A stretch of 54,392 nucleotides of DNA from Ruminococcus sp. (GCA_017534835.1 JAFXVT010000065.1:1-54392), one strand, 5' to 3'; shown: positions 16,784-24,858, numbered from the stretch's first letter. Notes: generated by a model not told the origin, from the letters alone. Program-made: numbers and translations.

Positions 16784-18541
16784 ATGAAAAAAAGGCTGAC
16801 CGTCGGAGTTGTCACAGCGGAATGCTACCGCGATTATATAGCTGAGATGATATGCGGTGTCATTGCTCAGAGCAGCTGCGCAGACTGCAATGTCATCGTG
16901 CTTGCAGCAAGAAATAATTTTCAGGAGCCCATATCACCTCATATAGAACATGAAGCTGATATTTTCAAGCTGATAGGACTTCCGGATTTCGACGGATTCA
17001 TCTATGACCAGAATGCTTTTGCCCACTTCGGGATACGGAAGAAGCTCGATTCTCTTCTCAAACGCACCGGAAAGCCGGTTATGATGCTTGACGCACGTGA
17101 ACATCCTTTTTTTGAGAATACCGTTTCCCACGACCCCGAGGCATTTGCTGTGCTCATCGAGCATATGATACAGGTCCACGGACACAAAAAGATATACTGC
17201 CTGACCGGAACCAAAGGCACTTCTCAGGCTGAGGACAGGCTGCAGGCATATTTCAGCGTTATGAAGCGTCACGGATATTATTACGATGAAACATACTATA
17301 CATACGGAGATTTCTGGCGGAATGCTCCGGCAGAATATGCGCAGCGTCTCATCAGCGGAGAGCTTGCGATGCCGGAGGCGGTAGTCTGTGCCAACGACAT
17401 TATGGCAGATTCGCTGATCGCCGCTCTCGGCAGGGCAGGGATCAACGTTCCGTCTGACATTGCAGTAACAGGCTTTGACGGCTATCTCGACGATCCGCAG
17501 AGCGATGTGAGCCTCACGACATTTCCGAAAAGCTGCTATCAGCTCGGTATCGACGCCTTCCGGCGGCTGTACACGTTTATGACCGGAAGGAACTGCCGCA
17601 GAGCACCTTCAAGGTTCGGTCAGATACAGATAGGGCGCAGCTGCGGCTGTGTTCCGGTCCAGCCTCAGACAGAAAGAAGCCGCCGTGAGAGACATCTCGT
17701 CTCAAGATACAAGGAGTGGTTCTATCACAGCGAGGTACTGTTTGAGCTTATGCATACCGGTTCGCTGTATGACTTGCTTTATCTTATCGCAAGCAGGATA
17801 TATCTTGTCTGCCATTGGAGCGATTTCCGCATATTCCTTACAGACCGTTATATGAGATCGCTGGAGCAGCATACACATCTCCCGGCTCACAAGGACTTCT
17901 GTGAGGTGCTGTGGACCGACAGGGCAGGAAAAAGCAGTGGTATAACTGATATACCGCTGAAACAGTCTGACATAATAGCCTATCTGACAAATTGTCCGGA
18001 GCACCCGAGTGCGTACTATCTCTCGCCGCTGCATATGGACGAGCGGCAATTCGGCATCGCGGCATTGTCATTCGGGAAACTGCCGTGCTGCTATCAGCCG
18101 GAATACTGCACACTTATCAGCTATCTCTGCCTTGCCTTCGAGCAGCTTGAAGAGAAAAGCAAGCTTCGGACAAACGGCACGGAGAGTATAAACAGCATCG
18201 AGAATCCTCAGCTCTACCGCCTGCTTGCACAGATACGTGAGGAAATGCAGCAGCGTCCGGAAGCCGGCTGGAGCGTGAAGGAACTGTGCGGACGCACAAA
18301 CGTCAGCCGCAGCTATCTGCAAAGAATGTACAAGCGATATTTCGGCAAGAGCATATTTGAGGAGCTGATAGACTTCCGCATTATGAAGGCGAAGGAGCTC
18401 CTCTTCAGTGAAGACCTCACTTTCACACAGGCAGCGGAGCTGTGCGGTTATTCGTCCTATGCGCATTTTGCCAAGCAGTTCAAGGAGCACGAGGGGATAA
18501 CCCTTTCGGAGTTCCGCGAAAGGCTGAAGTGCAAGCCGTAG
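16784..18541 (+). CDS. LacI-type sugar-sensor/AraC-family transcription regulator
   Basis: 585 residues. Residues 5-285 form a LacI/ribose-binding-type sensor domain without its own N-terminal helix-turn-helix: VGVVTAECYRDYIAEMICG, PEAVVCANDIMADSLIAAL, PSDIAVTGFDG. A middle region of about 180 residues has no clear family. Residues about 480-582 are an AraC DNA-binding domain with both helix-turn-helix units (WSVKELCGRTNVSRSYLQRM, then LTFTQAAELCGYSSYAHFAK). This is the layout of XylR-like one-component regulators that bind a sugar and switch nearby genes. It is divergent from the beta-helix enzyme and faces a palindrome in that gene's promoter. The ligand is probably a product of the polymer that enzyme cuts. 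GGGAGGGAGCAG precedes ATG. Confidence 0.88.
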   Translation: MKKRLTVGVVTAECYRDYIAEMICGVIAQSSCADCNVIVLAARNNFQEPISPHIEHEADIFKLIGLPDFDGFIYDQNAFAHFGIRKKLDSLLKRTGKPVMMLDAREHPFFENTVSHDPEAFAVLIEHMIQVHGHKKIYCLTGTKGTSQAEDRLQAYFSVMKRHGYYYDETYYTYGDFWRNAPAEYAQRLISGELAMPEAVVCANDIMADSLIAALGRAGINVPSDIAVTGFDGYLDDPQSDVSLTTFPKSCYQLGIDAFRRLYTFMTGRNCRRAPSRFGQIQIGRSCGCVPVQPQTERSRRERHLVSRYKEWFYHSEVLFELMHTGSLYDLLYLIASRIYLVCHWSDFRIFLTDRYMRSLEQHTHLPAHKDFCEVLWTDRAGKSSGITDIPLKQSDIIAYLTNCPEHPSAYYLSPLHMDERQFGIAALSFGKLPCCYQPEYCTLISYLCLAFEQLEEKSKLRTNGTESINSIENPQLYRLLAQIREEMQQRPEAGWSVKELCGRTNVSRSYLQRMYKRYFGKSIFEELIDFRIMKAKELLFSEDLTFTQAAELCGYSSYAHFAKQFKEHEGITLSEFRERLKCKP

Positions 18542-18600
18542 TCTGTGCGTGACCGGACATGATCTGAATCTGCCTCGCCATATCTGAGCTGCACATCGAA

Positions 18601-18626
18601 AATCCCCGTATCATCGGGGATTTTTT
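18601..18626 (+). terminator. Terminator of the sensor-regulator gene
   Basis: AATCCCCG (18601-18608), loop TATCAT, CGGGGATT (18615-18622), continuing into TTTT. Confidence 0.85.
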
Positions 18627-18682
18627 ATGCACTTTCAGCCTATGTCTGATGTCGGTACGTGAGCGAGTATAATAATTGCAAA

Positions 18683-18721
18683 AAACTCCGCCCGGGGCAT
18701 TATGGAAGCCCGGACGGAGTT
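18683..18721 (-). terminator. Terminator of a minus-strand small transcription unit
   Basis: On the minus strand AACTCCG-CCGGGC pairs with GCCCGG-CGGAGTT across a short loop and runs into six T. It lies right after the stop of the small frame ending at 18726. Confidence 0.8.
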
Positions 18722-18725
18722 GATC

Positions 18726-18968
18726 CTATTCTTCGTTGTCGGTCATGCTATCATCTCTGGAAAGTGTTCGTGGGTGAAACACCACATTTCCTGTTTCTGT
18801 ACGAATGAAATACATATCATTTTCAAACAGCTTTCCGAGGAAGCTGATGCAGCTTCTTAATACCATAGCCAACACCTTTATATATTTATTATGGCACATA
18901 TTATTACGGAAGGTCATCTGATGAACGTTCAGTTCAACATCGTTCTGCTTTCCGCATCCGCTCCGCAC
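18726..18968 (-). CDS. Small uncharacterised protein, possibly frameshifted at its 5' end
   Basis: About 80 residues from a GTG at 18968, ending in an acidic tail (SMTDNEE), with a hydrophobic stretch VLAMVLRSCISFLGKLF. No family is recognised. The GTG has no ribosome site. The best start signal on this transcript is AAAGGAG before an ATG at 19020, but that frame (28 codons) stops at 18934. Joining the two needs a shift near 18968. The unit has its own promoter (19054-19083) and terminator (18683-18721), so it is transcribed as a short independent RNA. It could be a frameshifted gene, two tiny ORFs or a non-coding RNA. Confidence 0.35.
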   Translation of the reverse strand: MRSGCGKQNDVELNVHQMTFRNNMCHNKYIKVLAMVLRSCISFLGKLFENDMYFIRTETGNVVFHPRTLSRDDSMTDNEE

Positions 18969-19020
18969 AAATGAGCACCGAGCGGAAAATGTGCTGTATG
19001 GGTCCCTTGCCTGTTACCAT
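18934..19020 (-). CDS. 28-codon ORF with strong ribosome site, overlapping the next small frame
   Basis: ATG 19020 is preceded on the minus strand by AAAGGAG at 8 nt spacing. The product would begin MVTGKGPIQHIFRSVLICAE and stop at 18934. It overlaps the 80-residue frame by 35 nt in a different frame. It is either a leader peptide, a small protein, or the 5' piece of a gene broken by a frameshift. Confidence 0.35.
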   Translation of the reverse strand: MVTGKGPIQHIFRSVLICAERMRKAERC

Positions 19021-19053
19021 TTGTACAGCTCCTTTCCTGTGTGGTATGGCTTT

Positions 19054-19083
19054 ATTATATCACCGGGAAATGAGCTTGTCCAA
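19054..19083 (-). promoter_or_regulatory. Promoter of the minus-strand small unit
   Basis: On the minus strand: TTGGAC (19078-19083), 18 bp, TATAAT (19054-19059), about 33 nt before the ATG at 19020. Confidence 0.6.
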
Positions 19084-19131
19084 TGCTAAAAAACCATTGC
19101 AGACTATAGAAAAATGCTATATCCGATACTC

Positions 19132-19160
19132 TTGCCAAGCTGATGTGTATATGGTATACT
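19132..19160 (+). promoter_or_regulatory. Candidate promoter reading antisense through the rhodanese gene to the ThiF-like gene
   Basis: TTGCCA (19132-19137), 17 bp, TATACT (19155-19160). There is no room for a promoter in the 25 bp between the divergent starts, so the ThiF-like gene needs one inside or beyond the rhodanese gene. This one would give a leader of about 345 nt antisense to it. Confidence 0.4.
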
Positions 19161-19192
19161 TACTGAATAAGTATGTTTTGCTCTTGCGGTTT

Positions 19193-19486
19193 TCATCTCA
19201 TCAGACTTACGATATATGCAGCATGACCGCCTTCGATGTTGTAAACGTCATATCCGCGGTCTTCAAGTATCTCGGCAACTTCTGCGCTGAGATCTCCTGT
19301 TCTGCACAGGACGTAAACAGGCTTCTCTTTCGGAAGCTTTGAAAGTCCGGTGGATATTTCGTCAAACGGCACATTTACCGAGCCCTTGATACTATCCCTT
19401 TCAAATTCTTCTCTGCTTCGTATATCAAGAAGAAGCACTTTTCCGGTGTCAAGGCTGTCGATTTCCGATGCATTCAATCTTTTCAT
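19193..19486 (-). CDS. Single-domain rhodanese-like protein
   Basis: 97 residues, the size of a single rhodanese domain. It shows VLLLDIRSREEFERDSIKGS, the usual DvR..eef..gHi region with the His replaced by Ser-Ile, and the active-site loop CRTGDLS with the persulfide cysteine after VYVL. It ends with YDVYNIEGGHAAY, the family's GG motif. Rhodaneses carry sulfane sulfur. Divergence by only 25 bp from a ThiF/MoeB enzyme suggests a shared role in sulfur-carrier activation. AAAGGA lies before ATG. No terminator is evident downstream. Confidence 0.88.
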   Translation of the reverse strand: MKRLNASEIDSLDTGKVLLLDIRSREEFERDSIKGSVNVPFDEISTGLSKLPKEKPVYVLCRTGDLSAEVAEILEDRGYDVYNIEGGHAAYIVSLMR

Positions 19487-19511
19487 ATCAGATTCCTTTC
19501 AGGAGGTAAAA

Positions 19512-20324
19512 ATGGCTTTAACAGATCAGCAGCTCGAACGTTATTCGAGGCATATAACACTAAAGGAAATAGGAGTAAGAGGGCAGAAAAAGCTCCTCTC
19601 CGCAAAGGTGCTCATCATAGGTGCAGGCGGTCTGGGAGCACCTGCCGCAATGTACCTTGCCGCCGCAGGTGTGGGAACTATAGGCATTGCCGACTGCGAC
19701 AACGTGGAGCTTTCAAATCTGCAAAGACAGATAATCCACACTACCGATGATATAGGCAAGCCTAAAGTGCAGTCCGCCGCCGAAACAATAAAGTCACTCG
19801 ATCCCGATGTTGAAGTTATCACATATCACGAATATGTAAACAGTAAAAACATAGCATCAATGATAGCGGGATACGACTTCATCATCGACGGCGCTGACAA
19901 CTTTCCTACCAAGTTTCTCATAAATGATGCCTGCGTACTCAGCCGCAAGCCCTTCTGTCATGCAGGTATACTTCGCTTTGAGGGGCAGCTTATGACTTAT
20001 GTTCCCGATATATCCCCATGCTATCGCTGCATATTTGAAGCTCCTCCGCCGAAGGACGCCGTACCGAGCTGCCGTGAAGCCGGTGTGATAGGTGCAATGG
20101 CAGGGGTGATAGGGGCGATGCAGGCTCTCGAAGCAGTGAAGTACATAACAGGTCAGGGTGAACTGCTTACAGGGAGTATGCTCGTATTCGACGGGCTGAA
20201 AATGGAGTGGCGGAAAGTAAGATTTCCGAAAAGGAATCCACGCTGTCCGGTATGCGGTGATACTCCGACTATAACAGAGCTTTCAGATGAGGAGCAGGTA
20301 TCCTGTTCTCTCAGACTGCCGTAA
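19512..20324 (+). CDS. ThiF/MoeB/HesA-family sulfur-carrier adenylyltransferase
   Basis: 270 residues. I start at ATG 19512 because AGGAGG is 6 nt before it, although the frame is open further upstream. It opens ERYSRHITLKEIGVRGQKKL, then the nucleotide-binding IIGAGGLGAPAAMYLAAAGVG, the D.VELSNLQRQ motif and DGADNFPTKFLIND. Two CxxC pairs (CYRC, CPVC) form the zinc site. CREAGVIG matches the region before the crossover loop. These enzymes adenylate the C-terminal Gly-Gly of ThiS- or MoaD-type carriers for thiamine, molybdopterin or other sulfur transfer. No carrier gene is in the window, so thiF and moeB cannot be told apart. Its 3' end overlaps the convergent tcdA by 14 bp. Confidence 0.9.
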   Translation: MALTDQQLERYSRHITLKEIGVRGQKKLLSAKVLIIGAGGLGAPAAMYLAAAGVGTIGIADCDNVELSNLQRQIIHTTDDIGKPKVQSAAETIKSLDPDVEVITYHEYVNSKNIASMIAGYDFIIDGADNFPTKFLINDACVLSRKPFCHAGILRFEGQLMTYVPDISPCYRCIFEAPPPKDAVPSCREAGVIGAMAGVIGAMQALEAVKYITGQGELLTGSMLVFDGLKMEWRKVRFPKRNPRCPVCGDTPTITELSDEEQVSCSLRLP

Positions 20325-21066
20325 GGTCCTTTACGACCTCTCCTGCGATTATCAGTCCGACAACAGAAGGGACAAAAGCTGTGCTTCCCGGAATGTCGCG
20401 GCGTTCCGTGCATTTATGCTTTGCCCCGGGAGGACAGATGCAATGTGTACGGCACGAGATCGACATATCCTCAATGGGACGTGTTGGCTTTTCCTCGGAA
20501 TATACGACCTTGAGCTTCCTGACCTTTCGTTTGCGGCATTCGATGCGCATTACCTTTGCAAGGGGACACATTTTCGTATCGTATATATCTGCGACACGAA
20601 ATGCCGTGGGATCGAGCTTGTTTCCGGCTCCCATACTGCTGATAATGGGGATATGAAGCTCCTGCGCCTTCATTACAAGAGCGAGCTTTGCCGTAACGGT
20701 ATCAACTGCATCGACGATATAATCATACTCTTCAAACGGAAATTCGTCTTCGTTTTCGGGAAGGAAAAAGCACTTATGTATGCGTATATCCGCATCTGGA
20801 TTTATCTCCCTCATTCGTTCAGCCATGACCTCTGCTTTGTATTTTCCTACAGTTTTTCTCGTGGCGATTATCTGGCGGTTAAGATTTGTAAGACAGACCT
20901 TATCATCGTCGATGAGGTCGAATTTATAAACACCGCTTCTTACAAGCGCCTCGCAGACATATCCGCCGACGCCGCCGATACCGAATACTGCAACTCTTGC
21001 ATTTGCAAGCTTATCCATACCCTCACTGCCTATAAGAAGCTGTGTTCTTGAAAACTGATTCAGCAT
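20311..21066 (-). CDS. tcdA: tRNA threonylcarbamoyladenosine dehydratase (TcdA/CsdL family)
   Basis: 251 residues, usual length. It starts FSRTQLLIGSEGMDKLANAR, then VFGIGGVGGYVCEALVRSG (nucleotide binding), LIDDDKVCLTNLNRQI and DYIVDAVDTVTAKLAL, with SSMGAGNKLDP and a PGSTAFVPSVVG ending. This matches TcdA, which cyclises t6A37 of ANN-decoding tRNAs to ct6A using ATP, rather than ThiF. GTAAGGAGAG precedes ATG on the minus strand. The promoter at 21116-21144 is perfect. It overlaps the convergent ThiF-like gene tail-to-tail by 14 bp, so both share transcribed 3' sequence. Confidence 0.92.
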   Translation of the reverse strand: MLNQFSRTQLLIGSEGMDKLANARVAVFGIGGVGGYVCEALVRSGVYKFDLIDDDKVCLTNLNRQIIATRKTVGKYKAEVMAERMREINPDADIRIHKCFFLPENEDEFPFEEYDYIVDAVDTVTAKLALVMKAQELHIPIISSMGAGNKLDPTAFRVADIYDTKMCPLAKVMRIECRKRKVRKLKVVYSEEKPTRPIEDMSISCRTHCICPPGAKHKCTERRDIPGSTAFVPSVVGLIIAGEVVKDLTAV

Positions 21067-21115
21067 AAAAGCTCTCCTTACTTTATTATCATATTAAATT
21101 GATAGATATAATATG

Positions 21116-21144
21116 ATTATATATCAGGCAACAGAATATGTCAA
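21116..21144 (-). promoter_or_regulatory. Consensus sigma-A promoter of tcdA
   Basis: On the minus strand: TTGACA (21139-21144), 17 bp, TATAAT (21116-21121), 50 nt before the start codon. Confidence 0.85.
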
Positions 21145-21166
21145 TATCTTATTCCTACAAAACTTA

Positions 21167-21195
21167 TTGACAAAGTAGATTAATATAGCTATAAT
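21167..21195 (+). promoter_or_regulatory. Consensus sigma-A promoter of the 14-codon leader and 69-residue protein
   Basis: TTGACA (21167-21172), 17 bp, TATAAT (21190-21195). It is back-to-back with the tcdA promoter, only 22 bp apart. Confidence 0.85.
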
Positions 21196-21232
21196 ATTCT
21201 CATACCACATAAAACTATCTGAGGTGAGATAT

Positions 21233-21277
21233 ATGAATGATTCGGTATATCAGGCAGTATGCAGCGATATGAGGTGA
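21233..21277 (+). CDS. 14-codon leader ORF before the small protein
   Basis: ATG 21233 follows TGAGGTGAGATAT and encodes MNDSVYQAVCSDMR, stopping at 21277, three bases before the next ATG. The same TGAGGTGAGATAT block recurs at the end of this ORF as ribosome site for the next gene, so the leader may be a partial duplication or a translational coupler. Confidence 0.4.
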   Translation: MNDSVYQAVCSDMR

Positions 21278-21280
21278 GAT

Positions 21281-21490
21281 ATGAGCAGTAACGATATAAA
21301 AAGGGCAGTCCTGACCGATAATGAGCTGAGATTCTTCCATAAGGGCAGGGAATTTCTGCTATACGGCTGGGAACAGTGCGACGGCTATTTTCTCAGCCTT
21401 GAATGTGACGGCGAGCTGATATGGCAGTCAACGCCCAAGTCAAGATATGAATGTATTGACGAATTCGTCAGATATTATTCTGAGTTATAG
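21281..21490 (+). CDS. Small uncharacterised acidic protein
   Basis: 69 residues, no signal peptide and no recognised family. It reads as a small beta-rich domain (LRFFHKGREFLLYGWEQCDG, FLSLECDGELIWQS). Ribosome site GAGGTGAG lies 6 nt before ATG. It has its own consensus promoter (21167) and terminator (21499), so it is a real monocistronic gene with a leader ORF. Confidence 0.65.
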   Translation: MSSNDIKRAVLTDNELRFFHKGREFLLYGWEQCDGYFLSLECDGELIWQSTPKSRYECIDEFVRYYSEL

Positions 21491-21498
21491 CTGATAAA

Positions 21499-21538
21499 AA
21501 CAGCGTCACTCGTTAAGGGTGACGCTGTTCGTTTTTTT
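21499..21538. terminator. Bidirectional terminator between convergent genes
   Basis: AACAGCGTCAC (21499-21509) pairs with GTGACGCTGTT (21519-21529), then CG and seven T on the plus strand. The AAAA before the stem gives a T-run on the minus strand for the solute-binding gene. Confidence 0.88.
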
Positions 21539-21548
21539 GGAAAAGAGT

Positions 21549-23042
21549 TTATGACTGCTCGCTTATCCATATCGAGGCGCGGTTCTGTATGAGATCGATA
21601 GTGGAGTCGATGTCCTGCTCGCCGTGGAGATAAGCGAGCACCTCGTCCTCAACGATAGAGAAGAGCTCGCGGTCCGTGCTCTGGAACTCCCAGCGGTCTA
21701 TAGAACTGATATATTCGTCGATGAAGTCGATGTCAGCCTGTTCGAGTCTGAGGTCGCTGTCCTGAGCGTACTCATCTTCCGGTATGATAGTGTTTGTGTT
21801 CTCATATGAGCCGTTGATGAAGCCTTCTGCGATGTTTGCACGGGCAGCGTTGTTAATGGGGAATCCAAGCAATAATACGTATTGTACCGAGGTCTCACCG
21901 GTCTGCGGATTCCTCGATTCTATGCGATCGGCGAAGGAATCGGTCTGGAATTGCTCGGTGTAGAGCTCGCGCAGGAACTTCCACGCAGCCTGCTGTTTTT
22001 CAGCTGAAATATTAGCACATATCGACAGTTCAAGGTGAGTCGAACAGAGATAAGCGCCGCGTCTGTCCGACGTGGGAAAACCAACAAGTGTATGGCTGCC
22101 GTCGCGAAGACGGTAGTATTCGGACTTGTGTTCGGCGTAGTTCATTTCGCTTGCGATCGCGCTTTTATAGTTGAATATCGGAGCTACCTGAACGAAGCGG
22201 ACATCGTTATAGTCGTGCTCGGATTTTTGCCCCATATTGCTGGGAAAGGCCGAGCAGAATTCGAGCATCCTGCGGAAGTCGGGGGAGTCGAAGTGTACCT
22301 CGCAGTTTACGTAATCAACGAATGCGGTCGTGTTCGTTCGCAGAACATCGTAATAAATATTTTCGGCGACATTGGTGCCGTTCACAGTCGCTCCCTCCGG
22401 CATTTTTTCCCAGCGGTCGATGAATTCGCTGACGGTCCAGTTGCGCTCTGTGCCGACGTATCCGCTTTTTCCGGTCATCGACCACGCGGCATAGTATGCC
22501 GGCATAGAATAGAGCTTTCCGTCGCGCTCGTTGAGCTCAAGAATGTGTTTGCTGAGCGTATCGGGATTGACCTCAGGGTCGTCCTTCATAAACTCATAGA
22601 GGTCGCAGAATCCGCCCCTCTGCTTGAAGATCTCGTACTTGGCAGCGTTGCCGAACGAGAACTGTCCGACCAGATCTATCGTGTCCTTGTTCAGAAGGTC
22701 CTGCGTGACCCGAAAATCTATCATTTTCAGCTCGTCGGTATCGTAGCCATTGAAGACGCCCTTTTCGTCGATGCCGAAGTCTTTGAAATCCTCCTCTTCG
22801 GCGTAATTCTTTACCTCGACACGGATACCGTTGTCCCGGGCGTTGAATTCGTCGATGAGCTTTTGCATCGGCTCCCATATACCGTGAACGCTCGCGATCG
22901 TGATGACGGTGTCATCTTTGTGCTCTTCCGGAACATCTGAGCTGTCCGGAGCGATTGTACTGTCTGAGCCGGAAACAGGACTGCTTCCGCAGCCGGTGAG
23001 CAGCGTCAGAGCTGCAAGCAGGAAAGCCGCTTTCTTTTTCAT
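21549..23042 (-). CDS. Extracellular solute-binding lipoprotein (family 1 type)
   Basis: 497 residues. The signal peptide ends in a lipobox LLTGC (Cys18), so the protein is lipid-anchored outside the membrane. After a short linker the binding domain starts TVITIASVHGIWEPMQKLID, followed by motifs usual for sugar-binding ABC components (GKLYSMPAYYAAW, WTVSEFIDRWEKM, AAWKFLREL). AGGAGGT precedes ATG. No permease or ATPase gene is adjacent. It is divergent from a membrane sensor-like protein, and two other binding proteins follow there. Substrate is unknown; an oligosaccharide is likely. Confidence 0.85.
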   Translation of the reverse strand: MKKKAAFLLAALTLLTGCGSSPVSGSDSTIAPDSSDVPEEHKDDTVITIASVHGIWEPMQKLIDEFNARDNGIRVEVKNYAEEEDFKDFGIDEKGVFNGYDTDELKMIDFRVTQDLLNKDTIDLVGQFSFGNAAKYEIFKQRGGFCDLYEFMKDDPEVNPDTLSKHILELNERDGKLYSMPAYYAAWSMTGKSGYVGTERNWTVSEFIDRWEKMPEGATVNGTNVAENIYYDVLRTNTTAFVDYVNCEVHFDSPDFRRMLEFCSAFPSNMGQKSEHDYNDVRFVQVAPIFNYKSAIASEMNYAEHKSEYYRLRDGSHTLVGFPTSDRRGAYLCSTHLELSICANISAEKQQAAWKFLRELYTEQFQTDSFADRIESRNPQTGETSVQYVLLLGFPINNAARANIAEGFINGSYENTNTIIPEDEYAQDSDLRLEQADIDFIDEYISSIDRWEFQSTDRELFSIVEDEVLAYLHGEQDIDSTIDLIQNRASIWISEQS

Positions 23043-23372
23043 AGCGATACCTCCTCAAATGAGTTTCTGTACATAATAACGAAATGAGAGCGTGATCTGT
23101 GACAGTTCCGGGCTGCACCGGATAAGGCGTTGTTCTGTGAAGAAGGATACTATATTATATAATTGTAAGCAAGCTGCGATAGTACAAATTCTCTGAAAAA
23201 AGTGCTGCTGCAATAAGTTTGTGTGTACAAAATACGCATATCGGAGCGGAAGATTGTCGGACGATATGTGTAATTCGCCATAAAATCGGGGAAATCCTTG
23301 AAATAGGTAAAACAGGTTGCTATAATAGAAAAAAACGGTACACCGTACCAAAGGGAAAAAGGGGAATAAAAA
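23043..23372. other. Divergent intergenic region, 330 bp
   Basis: It separates the minus-strand binding protein from the plus-strand sensor. It holds the plus-strand promoter at 23298-23326. I found no good minus-strand promoter; AT-rich sequence near 23150-23165 is a weak candidate. No small gene is evident. Confidence 0.5.
23298..23326 (+). promoter_or_regulatory. Sigma-A promoter of the sensor/binding-protein pair
   Basis: TTGAAA (23298-23303), 17 bp, TATAAT (23321-23326), 46 nt before the start. Confidence 0.75.
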
Positions 23373-24845
23373 ATGACAAGAGATCAGGTGCAGGCGCAGG
23401 GGCTTGTCAGGATAAAGCGAATGAGCTTCCTGATGATCATCGGCTACGCGATAATAGTTATTGTCGCAGTTCTCGGTATCACAGCCTTTGCGGTAACTAA
23501 GTACGATGAGCTGACGAAGGACAAGGTCAGCTCGATGACGTCCGCGCTCAATGTGCAGCTCAAGCTCAATCTTGACAGCTATATGAGCAGGACGGAGAAA
23601 ATGGCGACGCTCGCATATTCCGTCGACAACGCCTACAGCTACGACGCGACGGACAGCAGCAATGACGAGTATGACGCGATAAACACTGAAAAGCAGATAG
23701 CTGCCGACCTCAGCAGTCTCTGTCTTATGGAGAACTTCGTCGATTACGGCATAGTCTACGCGAACGATCACACAGTCGGCAAGGTATCGAACGGCACTAT
23801 AAAGCTGTTCGGCGAGGACCTCTACAAGGACCTCTCGGCAATGGCGGATCGCACACGCACTCACGACGGCTGGAGCACAGGCTATAAACAGGGCTATGAC
23901 CGTATCTATTACGTGAAAAGGCTCAATGACAACGCAGTTTTTGTCATCTCGTTCTACACAGCCGAGCTCGGCAGCGTATTCGAGAATCCCGAGGCAATGA
24001 GCGATATGGCGGTGAGATTGACGGACAAGGATCACAAGATCATATATTCATCGGTCGAGGACGATATTGTCGGAACAACTATCCCGGCAGATGTGCTCAG
24101 CGACGTCGAGGGCAAGGATATGGCGGTCATCACAGGTAAGGACAACCTTTCCACTGTCAATTCCACCAACGGCGACTGGTACGTGATCTGCTCGGTACCC
24201 ACCGATATTATCCTCAAAGAGGCGAAGGATATGAGGAAGTTGATATACATTGCCGCTGCTGCTGCTTCGCTCATCGCGGTCATCGCCGGCACCGTCTTCA
24301 TCAGGCGTATGGCTGACCCCATCGGCACTGTCACAGCCGGACTCTCCGACGAGATAAGCGAGGACGGCTTCGAGAAGGTGCTCGGCAGCCGCTTCTTCCG
24401 CGACAAGGCAGACAGTCTCATCACAAAGGACCCGAAGAGGGAGTACGCCGTTATCCTCACAAGACTTGACGATTTCGGCGATATGCTCACCGAGTTCGGC
24501 AGAGAGACCGTCGATGCGCAGCTGCTGCGTATGGTCAAGCAGCTAAAGGAAGCCTTCCCCGACTGTGAATGCATCGGCAGAACGTCCGACAACACCTTTG
24601 CTGTGCTGATGAAGAACGGGGGCATGACCTCAGAGGAGTTCCGCTCGCTCGTTATCAGCCGCGGCGTGAATATCTGCGACAGCTTCAGGAATCCCGTCGG
24701 TATGAACGCTCCCGGCGGAGATGATGCGACCTCGAGCGCAGGTGCAGCTATCGGAACGGGCGATTATCAGAACATCTACGACCTTGCCTACAAAGCGCTC
24801 AGGACCTCCGAAAGAAACGGCAAGAGCGGATTCACTATCGCATAA
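23373..24845 (+). CDS. Membrane sensor with Cache-like domain and degenerate GGDEF domain
   Basis: 490 residues. One TM helix (about 20-42), an extracellular region of about 240 residues with a double-Cache feel (YGIVYANDHTVGKV, DGWSTGYKQGYDRIYYVKRL, DKDHKIIYSS), a second TM (about 288-310, LIYIAAAAASLIAVIAG), then a C-terminal domain from about 345. That domain has the GGDEF fold pattern (YAVILTRLDDFGDM, GRTSDNTFAVLM) but the signature reads SDNTF, so cyclic-di-GMP synthesis is unlikely. It probably acts as a receptor or output adaptor. The next gene, a solute-binding lipoprotein, starts 13 nt after its stop, so the two are co-expressed and the binding protein may present ligand to this sensor. 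Confidence 0.75.
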   Translation: MTRDQVQAQGLVRIKRMSFLMIIGYAIIVIVAVLGITAFAVTKYDELTKDKVSSMTSALNVQLKLNLDSYMSRTEKMATLAYSVDNAYSYDATDSSNDEYDAINTEKQIAADLSSLCLMENFVDYGIVYANDHTVGKVSNGTIKLFGEDLYKDLSAMADRTRTHDGWSTGYKQGYDRIYYVKRLNDNAVFVISFYTAELGSVFENPEAMSDMAVRLTDKDHKIIYSSVEDDIVGTTIPADVLSDVEGKDMAVITGKDNLSTVNSTNGDWYVICSVPTDIILKEAKDMRKLIYIAAAAASLIAVIAGTVFIRRMADPIGTVTAGLSDEISEDGFEKVLGSRFFRDKADSLITKDPKREYAVILTRLDDFGDMLTEFGRETVDAQLLRMVKQLKEAFPDCECIGRTSDNTFAVLMKNGGMTSEEFRSLVISRGVNICDSFRNPVGMNAPGGDDATSSAGAAIGTGDYQNIYDLAYKALRTSERNGKSGFTIA

Positions 24846-24858
24846 GGAGGCAGGGAAA

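Noticed and set aside
23055-24035. 326-codon minus-strand frame opposite the Cache/GGDEF-like gene
   Set aside because: It overlaps a well-supported gene and lacks any recognisable motif.
23373-24845. Active diguanylate cyclase
   Set aside because: The GGDEF signature reads SDNTF, which lacks the catalytic residues.
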